Below, one piece after another: positions 1 to 8,691 of a stretch of 64,000 nt of DNA. Numbering within the stretch: the stretch's first letter is position 1; each line of letters begins with the position of its first letter. Under the pieces are notes generated by a model. It was not told where the DNA came from. It searched no databases and saw only the letters and a program-made list of their open reading frames with translations. The stretch is from JAWKSY01 sp041402125 (GTDB taxonomy: Bacteria > Planctomycetota > GCA-002687715 > DRQF01). Location of the stretch: positions 124,001-188,000 of the forward strand of contig JAWKSY010000009.1 of NCBI GenBank assembly GCA_041402125.1, written 5' to 3'. Both the position numbers and the translations under genes were made by a program.

Positions 1-88
1 GCGGTCCGGCGAGAAAGAGGAGAAAATCCGAGAACGACGGCGGTTCGGCGCCGTTGGGGGCCTCCGGCCCGGCGATCGGAGACGCGAG

Positions 89-2413
89 ATGAACGAGAAA
101 ATCCGCTCGACGGGCCCGCTCCTCGTCCTCGCCGCCATTCTCGCCTTGGCGCTCGTCCTCCTCGTTCCCGCCTTCTGCGAGCGGAGCGAGGCCGGGCTGG
201 AGGGGCCGGAGGCGCGCCCGGAGGCCGTGACGTCGGGGCCCCGCGCTCGTCGTGATCGCGGCGAGGTTCCCGTCCCGGCGCCCGATCGGCCGGCTCCGTC
301 CTCGGTCGGGAGCGCGCCGCCGCCGGACTCGGATCCCGTGGAGATCGCCCTCGATCCCCTCGATCACGGTCCGGCCGTCGCGCGCCCGCGCGCGCGGATC
401 GCCCTCGAGGTCCTCGATGCCCGCGGCCAGCCCACGAGCTATCGCGACAACGCCGTCGTTCGTCTCTGGCGACTCCTCGGGCCCTATCGCCTCGACGTGC
501 CGGCGCGCTTCGACGTGAATCAGCAGGGGCTCTACTCCCGCGGGCGCGGTGGGGCGGGCATCGAGCCCGGCCCCCACGAGATCGCGCTCTCCGCGGGCGC
601 CTACGGCGCCGGCGAGCTCGCCTTCTCCGTGGAGCCGGATCGACCGCACGTCGGAACCCTCCGCACGACCGGCTACTCGCGCGTGATCACCCTCCGCTTC
701 GTCGATCCCGAGGGACGGCCGATTCCGGCGCTGTCGGACCTGCCGAGGTTCGTGCATCCGCGATCCGACTCCATCCCCGGCCGCTGGAGCCGACCCACCT
801 CGGTCCTGCGCGATCCGCCCGTCACGGGGGGGAATCTCGGAGGCATCGGAGGCGGCTCCTTCAGTCATCGTTCCTCGGATCGCCGTCGCGGTTCGAGCTG
901 GCTCACCGACGAGGGGCGCCTCTGCGTCCGCGTCGTCGCGGGCGTCGGCGGCGCGCTGGAGATCCCCGAGGATCGCGCGCTCTTCGAGCCCCTCGAGTCG
1001 AAGATCTCGATCACGAGCGACTTCACCGGTTCGGAATGGGAGGACTACCGCATCGTCCGCCGCCCGCTCCCGGATTACGCCGAACGCCTCGCGAAGCGTC
1101 GCGTGGCGAACGCGAACGATCCCGGCCGGTACGCGCTCGCGGCGCCGATCGCCTCGCGATTCCGGGTGGAGGAGTGGCAGCCGCGCCCCGCGGCGGAGCG
1201 TCCGCCGACCGGGGATCGCGTCCGCCTGCACGTCGACGTTCCGGAGGACTTCCGCGCCCGGTATCGCGCGAAGGACGGTCGGATCCGGGTCTTCGATGCG
1301 GCCCGCGAGACCGGACCCTGTCACTTCGACCTGCATCCGGGAACGGTGGTCGAGCTCCGCGCGGGCGACGGCGCCCTGGCGCGGACGGCGCGACCCGAAC
1401 CCTACGTGGTCGGATCCGCGGCGGAGCAGCATGTCGCCCTCGGAGAAGGTCTGGTCCCCGTCGAGGTGGAGCTCGTGCTCGGCCCGACGCTCGGCGCCTG
1501 GGCCCGATCGGCCCGGCTCGGATTCGCGGGCGATCGCCTTCCCCCGGGCGAACGGAACGACGGGGAGTTCGAGGAGCGTTCGCGGATCCTGTCCGGGACG
1601 CCCCGGGCGCGCATCCGGACCGCGATCGACCCCGTCACGCTCACGCGCCGGGCCGAGGACGATCGCATCGTCGTGTGCCTCACGCCCGGCGAGGGGCGCG
1701 GCCGCGAGGAGACGCTCGTCTACGAGTTCGCCCTCGACGCCGACCGTCGCGCCGAGCTTCGCGGGGGATTCCTCGAACTGGACCTCGCGAACGCGGCGCC
1801 GCGCGGAGCGGCGGGCCTCCTCGTCCTCCGCGCCGTCGGACCCGCGGGAGAGGGCCTGCCCTGGGTGGAGGGGAGCGTCTTCGAGCTCGACGACGAGCCG
1901 GCGGCCGGACACGCTCGCGAGGTCAGTCGCCGACTCGCCGAGGAGGGCCGTCGCCCGGACGACCTCGCGCGTCATCTCCGCGCGAAGACCGGAGACGAGG
2001 TCCCGGACGACATCCCCCTGGTGGATGATGCGCCCTTCCTTCCCTCGACGCGCTCGTCCACCGATCTCTCCACCTTCGGGGCGACGGGCCGCGCGCGGCC
2101 CTACCTCGCGCCCGAGTCGCTCGCGCGCCGTTACGACGAGGAGATCGTGGCCGAGTACGGGCTCGCGGCGCTCGATCGACTCCATCGCTTCGGCGCCTGG
2201 TATGACACCGTGCGATCGATCGACTCGGACGATCACGGCTACGTCGTGTGTCGCTTCCCTCCGGGCGATCGACGAGGGCTCGTCGCCGGCCGTCGCTACG
2301 TCCTCTACCTCTGGTCGCGCAGCCGCGACGACCTCGTGCCGGACCGCCGCTTCGTCTTCGAGGCGAGGGCGGGCGTCACCGACCTCGGCGCGATCGCGCT
2401 TCCCGGCTACTGA
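89..2413 (+). CDS. Large secreted or membrane-anchored protein, unknown function
   Basis: 774 aa, not recognised as a named family. Residues 10-30 are one hydrophobic segment after a basic N-terminus (signal or anchor). It ends at PAFCERS, but the Phe before the Cys makes a poor lipobox, so lipoprotein status is doubtful. A Pro/Ala-rich linker runs to about residue 90. After it come stretches such as ARIALEVLDARGQPT and VITLRFVDPEGRPIP, which resemble the first strands of carboxypeptidase-regulatory-like beta-sandwich domains. The rest is mixed beta with no catalytic motif I can see. The ATG at 89 follows a GGAGAC stretch. A second secreted protein of similar style lies at 31232-32140. The reading frame is convincing (G/C at third positions throughout); the function is unknown. 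Confidence 0.75.
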   Translation: MNEKIRSTGPLLVLAAILALALVLLVPAFCERSEAGLEGPEARPEAVTSGPRARRDRGEVPVPAPDRPAPSSVGSAPPPDSDPVEIALDPLDHGPAVARPRARIALEVLDARGQPTSYRDNAVVRLWRLLGPYRLDVPARFDVNQQGLYSRGRGGAGIEPGPHEIALSAGAYGAGELAFSVEPDRPHVGTLRTTGYSRVITLRFVDPEGRPIPALSDLPRFVHPRSDSIPGRWSRPTSVLRDPPVTGGNLGGIGGGSFSHRSSDRRRGSSWLTDEGRLCVRVVAGVGGALEIPEDRALFEPLESKISITSDFTGSEWEDYRIVRRPLPDYAERLAKRRVANANDPGRYALAAPIASRFRVEEWQPRPAAERPPTGDRVRLHVDVPEDFRARYRAKDGRIRVFDAARETGPCHFDLHPGTVVELRAGDGALARTARPEPYVVGSAAEQHVALGEGLVPVEVELVLGPTLGAWARSARLGFAGDRLPPGERNDGEFEERSRILSGTPRARIRTAIDPVTLTRRAEDDRIVVCLTPGEGRGREETLVYEFALDADRRAELRGGFLELDLANAAPRGAAGLLVLRAVGPAGEGLPWVEGSVFELDDEPAAGHAREVSRRLAEEGRRPDDLARHLRAKTGDEVPDDIPLVDDAPFLPSTRSSTDLSTFGATGRARPYLAPESLARRYDEEIVAEYGLAALDRLHRFGAWYDTVRSIDSDDHGYVVCRFPPGDRRGLVAGRRYVLYLWSRSRDDLVPDRRFVFEARAGVTDLGAIALPGY

Positions 2414-2423
2414 TCGTCGTCGC

Positions 2424-3083
2424 TCAGGGGGTGCGGCCCGCCGCGCGCGCGATCTCGGCCGCGTCCATCGGGGGCGGCGTCAGCCGGCCGAGCTGCCGAT
2501 CGTGGACGCGTCCCAGGAGGAGCTGGGCGGAGAGGGCGCCGATCAGGGCGAGGAACATGTCCCACTGCGTGTCCCAGACGTCGCCCTGCGTCCCGAGGAA
2601 GGCGCTGGCGCCGTCGGCGGTGAAGACGGCCGCCCACCACTCGATGAGCTCGTAGAAGGCGCTGAAGGCGAGGCAGATCGAGGTCGTGAAGAGGAAGAGC
2701 CAGCCGCCGCCGCGGACGGGCGAGCGACGCACGAGGATCTCGCGGGCCAGGATGGCGGGCACGAAACCCTGCGCGAGGTGCCCGATGCGGTCGTAGTGGT
2801 TGCGGGCGAACCCGAAGGCCGAGCGCGCCCACTCCCCGAGCGGCACCTGCGCGTAGGTGTAGTGCCCGCCCAGGGAGAGGATCAGCGCGTGCGCGACGAG
2901 GCACCAGGCGAGCAGCCGGGTGAGCGGGAAGCGCCGCCAGGTCGCCGCGACGAGCCCGAGGCCGATCATCACCGGCGCCGTCTCGAGCCACCAGGTGAAG
3001 CGGTCGTGAGGTCCGACGCCCGACCAGCCGAGCCCGACCGCCGCCACCGCCACCGCCGACCATCCTTCGCGCTTCGCGATCAT
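2424..3083 (-). CDS. DUF2238 family membrane protein (YjdF-like)
   Basis: 219 aa with about six hydrophobic segments. The central motifs GHYTYAQVPLGEW, NHYDRIGHLAQGF and YELIEWW followed by QGDVWDTQWDM are diagnostic of the DUF2238/YjdF inner-membrane family, and the length is usual for it. Biochemical function is unknown in the family; conserved His, Asp and Glu residues in the membrane suggest a metal or proton role, which is speculation. The start ATG has a GGGAGGAC Shine-Dalgarno, and an extended -10 sits 45 bp upstream. It converges with the gene ending at 2413 and is divergent from the FG-GAP genes. Confidence 0.88.
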   Translation of the reverse strand: MIAKREGWSAVAVAAVGLGWSGVGPHDRFTWWLETAPVMIGLGLVAATWRRFPLTRLLAWCLVAHALILSLGGHYTYAQVPLGEWARSAFGFARNHYDRIGHLAQGFVPAILAREILVRRSPVRGGGWLFLFTTSICLAFSAFYELIEWWAAVFTADGASAFLGTQGDVWDTQWDMFLALIGALSAQLLLGRVHDRQLGRLTPPPMDAAEIARAAGRTP

Positions 3084-3430
3084 CGTCGTCCTCCCCCGCC
3101 CGGTCCGCCGGCGCCGACGGGCGGCGGCATCCTATCAGGCGGGGCGAGGGTCGGCGCCGCGCGAAGACCCGGCCACCGTCGTGTCGCCGGGGTAACGGGT
3201 CACCGCGTTCCGCCGTCGCGGGCGCCGCGGCGACGCTCGCGCAAGTTCCACCGCGAGAGGAACTTGGAAGAGGGGGTGGACCCCGGCCGGTTGGGTCCGC
3301 AGTTTGCTGAAGAGACCGCGGCTCCCGCCTTCACCCGGCGTTGCTCCAGGTCATCTTCGAACCGCGATCGCTCGTGCGATCGCGCCTTCCGCCCGCGGTC
3401 GGACCGCGGGCCCTTGGAGAATCGGTGCTC
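3084..3430. other. Intergenic region between divergent genes, with a perfect inverted repeat
   Basis: 347 bp between the divergent DUF2238 and FG-GAP genes. It holds the DUF2238 -10, an 8-bp perfect inverted repeat (CAAGTTCC at 3242-3249, GGAACTTG at 3259-3266, 9-nt loop) that could be an operator or hairpin, and from about 3295 on a stretch that is repeated upstream of the second FG-GAP gene. No credible small gene was seen. Confidence 0.5.
3129..3137 (-). promoter_or_regulatory. Extended -10 promoter element for the DUF2238 gene
   Basis: On the minus strand this reads TGATAGGAT, an extended -10 (TGn plus TAnnnT). The downstream start codon is at 3083. No -35 hexamer is evident. Confidence 0.5.
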
Positions 3431-5491
3431 ATGTTCCGACGGATCCTCGCTTCCCTCTCGTTCCTCCTCGTCGCGACGGGCCTCTTCGCGCAGTCCCTGC
3501 CGACCCGCTGGGAGATCACTCTTCCGAACCTCACGCCGCAGCCGCGCACCTGCGATCTCGCGGTGGTCGACGACCTCGACGGCGACGGCTTCGCCGAGAT
3601 CCTCGTCGGCGTGAAGAACCAGAACCACGACACGACCTACGTCGACGGCTTCGCGCTGCTCGTCTCGGGCGCGGACGGCTCGGTGATCCACACCCTGTCG
3701 CCGCCCGTGGCCGCCCTCTCCTTCGGCCTCTGCGTCGTCGCTCTCGACGACCTCGACGGCGACGGTTTCCGTGACCTCGGCGTGCTCTCGCACCGGTTCC
3801 CGATCAGCAGCTTCTACTACGGCGTCCACGTCGACTTCTTCTCCTGTGCGACCGGCGCGCTGCTCGGCGGCGTCGACAGCGTCCTGACCTCGCCGCCGGC
3901 CGCCCCGACGCTGGAGACGGTGACGGATCTCGACGGCGACGGCATCCGCGAGCTCGCGATCTGCGCCACCGCGCCGTCCTTCGGCGGCAGTCCCGCCATC
4001 GAATTCGTCAACCCGGTGACGCAGTCGGTCGTCACGTCCATGAACTACCCGACCGGCGCCGCCGGGCAGGCGACGGTCGTGCGGCTCGACGACCGCGATG
4101 GCGACGGCATCGAGGAGCTCCTCGTCGGCCTCGGCGGCCTGACGCCGGGCTTCCCCGGCGGAGCGCTCACGCTCCACTCCGGCGCCAATCTCGCCCCCAT
4201 CACGACCTGGACGGTCCCGAGCTCGGGTCAGCAGTACGCGCAGCACGCGCGCCTCGCCGGCGACGTCGATCGCGACGGCGTTCCCGACGTCGTCGTGCCC
4301 GACAACTTCTTCTCCAAGATCTACGTCCAGAACGCCGCCACCGGCGCGATCGTCTCGCAGCGGAACTTCCCGGGCGGCGTCCAGTACTTCTTCCACCAGG
4401 CGACGGGCAGCCTCGGCGACGCCGACGGCGACGGCTACGACGACTGGTTCGCGATCGACAACACGGCGCACATCCGCGTCTTCTCCGGTCGCGCCGGCAC
4501 CGAGCAGTTCAACTGGGAGGACCGCGTCAACCTCGGCAACATCGTGCGCGCGGTGCGTGCCTACGGCGACTGGAACGGCGACGGGATGGACGAGTTCCTC
4601 GTCGGTTTCGGCGCGAAGGTCTCGATGATGTCGATGGTCGGTCGACGGCCCTACGGCGGGCCGCAGCCCCTCGATCTGACCTGGCGCCACTTCGGTCTCG
4701 TCGGCAGTCTCACCGGCGACCTCGAGGTGTCCGGCGGCACTCCCTTCGGCAACGGCGTGATCGCGGCGAGCACCGGCGCCGCGAACATGACGGCTTCCGG
4801 CTTCACGCTCCTCATCGACGCGACCCCGGCGAAGCTCGTGACGGTGGCCGGTTTCGGTTTCAACGCGAGCGGGAAGGCGGCCTTCGGGCTCAACCTCTCG
4901 CAGCCCGCGATCGCGGGCACCTCGGTCTACGTCCAGGCGCTCGAGACCTCGCCGCTGATCGCGGCGTCGAATGGACTCGAACTGCTCTTCGCCGACGAAG
5001 GGATGCGGATCACGGGGATCACGCCCCGCGGCGTCCTCGGGGGAGAGACGGTGACCGTCCAGGGCTTCGGATTCACACCCACGGTGACGCTCACCGTCGC
5101 CGGCACCGTCATCCCCGCCGCGTCCGTGTCGCCCACCGCGGTGACTTTCATCGCGCCCGCCGGCCTGACCTACGACGCCTCCGTCCAGGTCCAGAACTCG
5201 ACGGGCGAGGCGCGATCAATCGTCTTCAACCCCGCGCCCACCGCGACGCTCTTCGTCACCCAGGGTCCCGCCGCCGGCGGGAACTCCGTCGTCGTCAGCG
5301 GAGGGCCCTTCCTCCCCGGCACGACGGCGACGGTCGGAGGGGTCCCCGTGACCTTCCTCACCTCGACCTCCCTCGCCTTCGTCTTCCAGGCGCCCCCCGG
5401 CCCCGTCGGGCCCGCGACGATCAACGTCAACGTGCCCAGCGCGACGATTCCCGGCGGCGTGAACATCCCGCTGACCTACACGTATCTGTGA
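3431..5491 (+). CDS. Secreted FG-GAP repeat protein with C-terminal IPT/TIG domains (paralogue 1)
   Basis: 686 aa. A Sec signal peptide (MFRRILASLSFLLVATGLFAQ) is followed by a beta-propeller-like region with repeated calcium-binding loops DLDGDGFAEILVG, DLDGDGFRDLGV, DLDGDGIRELAI, DRDGDGIEELLVG, DVDRDGVPDVVV, DADGDGYDDW and DWNGDGMDEFLVG. Two IPT/TIG (Ig-like) domains follow, from about residue 515 (ITGITPRGVLGGETVTV) and 595 to the end. The ATG at 3431 has GGAGA 10 nt upstream, the same arrangement as in paralogue 2; a TTG further upstream would add a non-signal-like extension. FG-GAP/IPT proteins usually bind carbohydrate or protein ligands outside the cell; the ligand here is unknown. It is the first copy of a tandem duplication. 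Confidence 0.9.
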   Translation: MFRRILASLSFLLVATGLFAQSLPTRWEITLPNLTPQPRTCDLAVVDDLDGDGFAEILVGVKNQNHDTTYVDGFALLVSGADGSVIHTLSPPVAALSFGLCVVALDDLDGDGFRDLGVLSHRFPISSFYYGVHVDFFSCATGALLGGVDSVLTSPPAAPTLETVTDLDGDGIRELAICATAPSFGGSPAIEFVNPVTQSVVTSMNYPTGAAGQATVVRLDDRDGDGIEELLVGLGGLTPGFPGGALTLHSGANLAPITTWTVPSSGQQYAQHARLAGDVDRDGVPDVVVPDNFFSKIYVQNAATGAIVSQRNFPGGVQYFFHQATGSLGDADGDGYDDWFAIDNTAHIRVFSGRAGTEQFNWEDRVNLGNIVRAVRAYGDWNGDGMDEFLVGFGAKVSMMSMVGRRPYGGPQPLDLTWRHFGLVGSLTGDLEVSGGTPFGNGVIAASTGAANMTASGFTLLIDATPAKLVTVAGFGFNASGKAAFGLNLSQPAIAGTSVYVQALETSPLIAASNGLELLFADEGMRITGITPRGVLGGETVTVQGFGFTPTVTLTVAGTVIPAASVSPTAVTFIAPAGLTYDASVQVQNSTGEARSIVFNPAPTATLFVTQGPAAGGNSVVVSGGPFLPGTTATVGGVPVTFLTSTSLAFVFQAPPGPVGPATINVNVPSATIPGGVNIPLTYTYL

Positions 5492-5499
5492 GCCTCGAC

Positions 5500-5539
5500 G
5501 CGGGGTCGACGCCGCTCCAGGGCGTGACGTCGACCCCGC
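5500..5539 (+). terminator. Strong hairpin after FG-GAP gene 1
   Basis: A 12-bp perfect stem (GCGGGGTCGACG at 5500-5511, CGTCGACCCCGC at 5528-5539, 16-nt loop) begins 8 nt after the stop codon. There is no U-tract, so termination could be Rho-assisted, or the hairpin may only protect the 3' end. Confidence 0.55.
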
Positions 5540-5717
5540 CGCCCCTTCGGGCGTGACCCGGAACTCCGGGTGGACATCGGTCACGCGGGCCCGCAGATTG
5601 CGGACGGTCGGAGGCCTCCGTCTCCGGCCGGCGTTGCTCCAGGTCATCATCGAGCCGCGGTCGTCCCGACGGTCGCGCGATCCGCCCGCGCCGCGGGCCC
5701 TCGGAGAATCGATGCCC

Positions 5718-7784
5718 ATGTTCCGACGGATCATCGCTCCCCTATCGTTCGTCCTCGTCGCGACGGGCCTCTTCGCGCAGTCCCTCCCGACCCGCTGGGA
5801 GGTCACTCTCCCGAACCTCACGCCGCAGCCGCGCACCTGCGACCTCGCGGTGGTCGACGACCTCGACGGCGACGGCTTCGCCGAGGTCCTCGTCGGCGTG
5901 AAGGACCAGACCCACGACGCGACCCTCATCGACGGCTTCGCGCTGCTCGTCTCCGGCGCGGATGGCTCGGTGATCCACACCCTCTCTCCGCCCGTCGTCG
6001 CTCACTCCTTCGGTCTCTGCGTCGTCGCCCTCGACGATCTCGACGGCGATGGTCTCCGCGACCTCGGCGTGCTCTCGCACCGCCTCCCGATGGGCAGTTT
6101 CTCCTACCCGATCCACGTCGACTTCTTCTCCTGCGCGACGGGGGCGCTGCTCGGCGGCGTCGACAGCGTCCTGACCTCGCCGCCGGCCGCGCCGACGCTG
6201 GAGACGGTGACGGATCTCGACGGCGACGGTATCCGCGAGCTCGCGATCTGCGCGACCGCGCCTTCCCTCGGCGGCGGTCCCGCCATCCAGTTCGTCAACC
6301 CGGTGACGCAGACGGTCGTCACCTTCCTGAACTACGCCACGGGTCTCATCAGCCCCGTCGGGCAGGCGACGGTCGCGCGAGTCGACGACCGCGACGGCGA
6401 CGGCATCGAGGACCTCGTCATCGGTCGCGGCGGGCTGCCCCTCGGCATTCCCGCGACCTCGTTGACGCTGCACTCCGGGGCGAATCTGGCCCCGATCACG
6501 AGCTGGATCGTTCCCGGCGCGGGCAGCCAGTACGGCCAGCACTGCCGGCTCGCCGGCGACGTCGATCGCGACGGCGTGCCCGACGTCGTCGTGCCCGACA
6601 ACGTCCTCCAGAAGGTCTACGTCCAGAATGTCGACACCGGCGCCGTGATCTCGGCGCGCTCGCTCTCCGGCGTGCAGTACTTCTTCCACCAGGCGTCGGG
6701 GACGCTCGGGGACGCCGACGGTGACGGCTACGACGACTGGTACGTGATCGACGACACGGCCCACATTCGTGTCTTCTCCGGCCGGGCGGGGACCGAACAG
6801 GTGCAGTGGGAGAACCGCGTCAATCTGGGCAACGTCGTGCGCGCGGTGCGCGCCTTCGGCGACTGGAACGGCGACGGGATGGACGAGTTCCTCGTCGGCT
6901 TCGGCGCGAAGGTCTCGATGATGTCGATGGTCGGACTTCGGCCCTACGGCGGGACGCGTCCGCTCGATCTGACCTGGCGTCACTTCGGCCTCGTGGGGAG
7001 CCTCACCGGCGATCTCGAGGTGTCGGGAGGAGCGCCCTTGGGGTCCGGCATGATCGCGGCGAGCATCGGCGCCGCGAACCTGACGGCTTCCGGCTTCACG
7101 CTCCTCATCGACGCGACTCCGGAGAAACTCGTGGCCGTGGCCGGCTTCGGCTTCGACGCGAGCGGGAAGGCGGCCTTCGGCCTCAACCTCTCGCAGCCCG
7201 CCATCGCGGGCACCTCGGTCCACGTCCAGGCGCTCGAGACCTCGCCGCTGCTTGCGGAGTCGAACGGTCTCGAACTGCTCTTCGCCGACGAAGGGATGCG
7301 GATCACGGGGATCACGCCCCGTGGTGTCATCGGCGGCGAGACGGTGACCGTGTCCGGCTCCGGTTTCACGTCGAGCGTGACGCTGCGCGTCGACGGGGCC
7401 GTCGTCCCGACGACCTCCGTGTCGCCGACCTCGGTGAGCTTCGTCGCACCGGCCGGTCTGCCCTACGGCATTCTCGTTCAGGTCCAGAACTCCACCGGCG
7501 AGGCGAGGACGATCGACTTCAATCCGATACCAGTCGCCACGCTTCCGGTGTCGCAGGGCCCGGCGAGCGGCGGCAACCCCATCGTCATTTCCGGCGGGCC
7601 CTTCGTCCCCGGGACGACGGTGTCCGTCGGCGGCGTGGCTCAGCCCCTCCTGACCTCGGCCTCGACCGCTCTCCTCCTGCTGGCGCCACCCGGCACGGTC
7701 GGGCCGGCGCTGATCACGGTGAACGTTCCGAGCGCCACTGTCGCCGGCGGGCTGAACTTCAACCTGGTCTACACCTACCTATGA
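5718..7784 (+). CDS. Secreted FG-GAP repeat protein with C-terminal IPT/TIG domains (paralogue 2)
   Basis: 688 aa, nearly collinear with the protein encoded at 3431-5491. It has the same signal peptide style (MFRRIIAPLSFVLVATGLFAQ), the same series of DxDGDG calcium loops, the shared segment LDLTWRHFGLVGSLTGDLEVSGG, and two C-terminal IPT/TIG domains starting with ITGITPRGVIGGETVTV and ending LVYTYL. The ATG at 5718 is chosen because GGAGA lies 10 nt upstream exactly as in paralogue 1; an ATG two codons earlier (5712) is possible. It is likely a secreted or surface adhesion or binding protein. Differences from copy 1 cluster in the last 150 residues, which could alter ligand choice (inference). 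Confidence 0.9.
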   Translation: MFRRIIAPLSFVLVATGLFAQSLPTRWEVTLPNLTPQPRTCDLAVVDDLDGDGFAEVLVGVKDQTHDATLIDGFALLVSGADGSVIHTLSPPVVAHSFGLCVVALDDLDGDGLRDLGVLSHRLPMGSFSYPIHVDFFSCATGALLGGVDSVLTSPPAAPTLETVTDLDGDGIRELAICATAPSLGGGPAIQFVNPVTQTVVTFLNYATGLISPVGQATVARVDDRDGDGIEDLVIGRGGLPLGIPATSLTLHSGANLAPITSWIVPGAGSQYGQHCRLAGDVDRDGVPDVVVPDNVLQKVYVQNVDTGAVISARSLSGVQYFFHQASGTLGDADGDGYDDWYVIDDTAHIRVFSGRAGTEQVQWENRVNLGNVVRAVRAFGDWNGDGMDEFLVGFGAKVSMMSMVGLRPYGGTRPLDLTWRHFGLVGSLTGDLEVSGGAPLGSGMIAASIGAANLTASGFTLLIDATPEKLVAVAGFGFDASGKAAFGLNLSQPAIAGTSVHVQALETSPLLAESNGLELLFADEGMRITGITPRGVIGGETVTVSGSGFTSSVTLRVDGAVVPTTSVSPTSVSFVAPAGLPYGILVQVQNSTGEARTIDFNPIPVATLPVSQGPASGGNPIVISGGPFVPGTTVSVGGVAQPLLTSASTALLLLAPPGTVGPALITVNVPSATVAGGLNFNLVYTYL

Positions 7785-7795
7785 TCGCTTCGACC

Positions 7796-7831
7796 CGGAC
7801 CGGCGCTCCGGCCGCGAGGGTGTCCGGTCCG
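7796..7831 (+). terminator. Hairpin after FG-GAP gene 2
   Basis: An 8-bp perfect stem CGGACCGG/CCGGTCCG (7796-7803 with 7824-7831) lies 11 nt after the stop. A second small stem GAGAAC/GTTCTC follows at 7847-7863. No U-tract is present. Confidence 0.4.
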
Positions 7832-7928
7832 CGCCGCGAGGTCCGAGAGAACGCTCGGTTCTCGTGAACCCGGTCGGCGTGGCGCCGCCTCCCTCCGGTG
7901 ACGACCCCACCGCGAGGAGGATCCGATC

Positions 7929-8294
7929 GTGAAGTCGCTGCTGGTGCTCGCTCTCGTCGCACTCGTTCCGTCCTGCATCTGCTGCCTCACGCCGCCGCCG
8001 TGCGAGGCCGGCCCGGAAGGCTGGATCGAGGTCGCCTGGCACGGACGCGACGAGGGACCCTCGCTCGAGGTCGCGCGGAGGGAGGTCTTCTGCGATCGGG
8101 CCGTACGGACCTGGACGATCCGCCCGGGTGAACGGCGCCGGATCCCGCTCGACGCGGGCGACGGAACGCTCGGCTTCACCGCCGGCGGGGCCCGTCTGGA
8201 GCGGGAGCACGCGGTCGCGATCGGAGCGGCGCGGCGCTTCGAGGTCTGGCCGAACGACGGCGAGACGCTCCTCGTGCTCGGCGGCGAGCGCTGA
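7929..8294 (+). CDS. Small secreted or lipoprotein-like protein, unknown function
   Basis: 121 aa. The GTG start at 7929 is supported by GAGGAGG at 7914-7920. The N-terminus MKSLLVLALVALVPSCICC is a signal sequence; VPSC is a possible, non-ideal lipobox. The mature part has scattered Cys and a pattern of short beta segments (GWIEVAWHG, RTWTIRPGERRRIPLD, LLVLGGE), so it may be a small beta-sandwich. No family was recognised. It lies between FG-GAP paralogues 2 and 3 in the same direction, so a functional link with them is possible but unproven. Confidence 0.7.
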   Translation: MKSLLVLALVALVPSCICCLTPPPCEAGPEGWIEVAWHGRDEGPSLEVARREVFCDRAVRTWTIRPGERRRIPLDAGDGTLGFTAGGARLEREHAVAIGAARRFEVWPNDGETLLVLGGER

Positions 8295-8691
8295 GTCACT
8301 CGACATCTTTCGGGAACACTCTTCCGACGAGAGTCCTGAAGAGTGCAGGATGCGAGCGACGAATCCGGAGCGCACGGAGACCACTCCGATGCGCGCGACC
8401 TGCCTGACCGATGAGCCCGCGGCGATCCGCCGGGGCGCCGAGGGGCGCGGACCCCCTCAACGACACCGTCACCCTCGCCGCCGGCGTTCGACGCCGCGCG
8501 TCGCGACGGGATGACCGGATCCTCGACCCGAACTCCGCCATCCCACGAGACACCTTTGACGTCGTCCCTCCCCCGGCGCCTCGTCGGTCGCGTCCTCCGG
8601 GACGCGGCGAGACGCCGCGACCTCCGTCCTCCGGCCGGGAACGTGCAGGCGTTCGTTCCCCCGAGTGCCGGGCAGAACAGGTGACCCCACG
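8295..8691. other. Intergenic region with a perfect hairpin; no gene seen
   Basis: 397 bp. An 8-bp perfect stem CACTCTTC/GAAGAGTG (8318-8325 with 8339-8346, 13-nt loop) begins 24 nt after the preceding stop and may end that transcript, though no U-tract follows. The remainder shows no convincing promoter or small gene; open frames through it are byproducts of high GC. Confidence 0.4.

Larger units (their letters stand above)
3295..7784 (+). repeat. Tandem gene duplication including upstream region
   Basis: The block from about 3295 to 5491 recurs at about 5585-7784. The proteins share most residues end to end. The non-coding lead also matches: GGCGTTGCTCCAGGTCATC occurs at about 3338 and 5632, and the Shine-Dalgarno to ATG spacing is identical. 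The copies have diverged mainly in loops and in the terminal IPT domains. Confidence 0.85.

Noticed and set aside
3295..7784. Insertion sequence or composite element causing the FG-GAP duplication
   Set aside because: No transposase, terminal inverted repeats or target-site duplication found at the boundaries; plain tandem duplication suffices.
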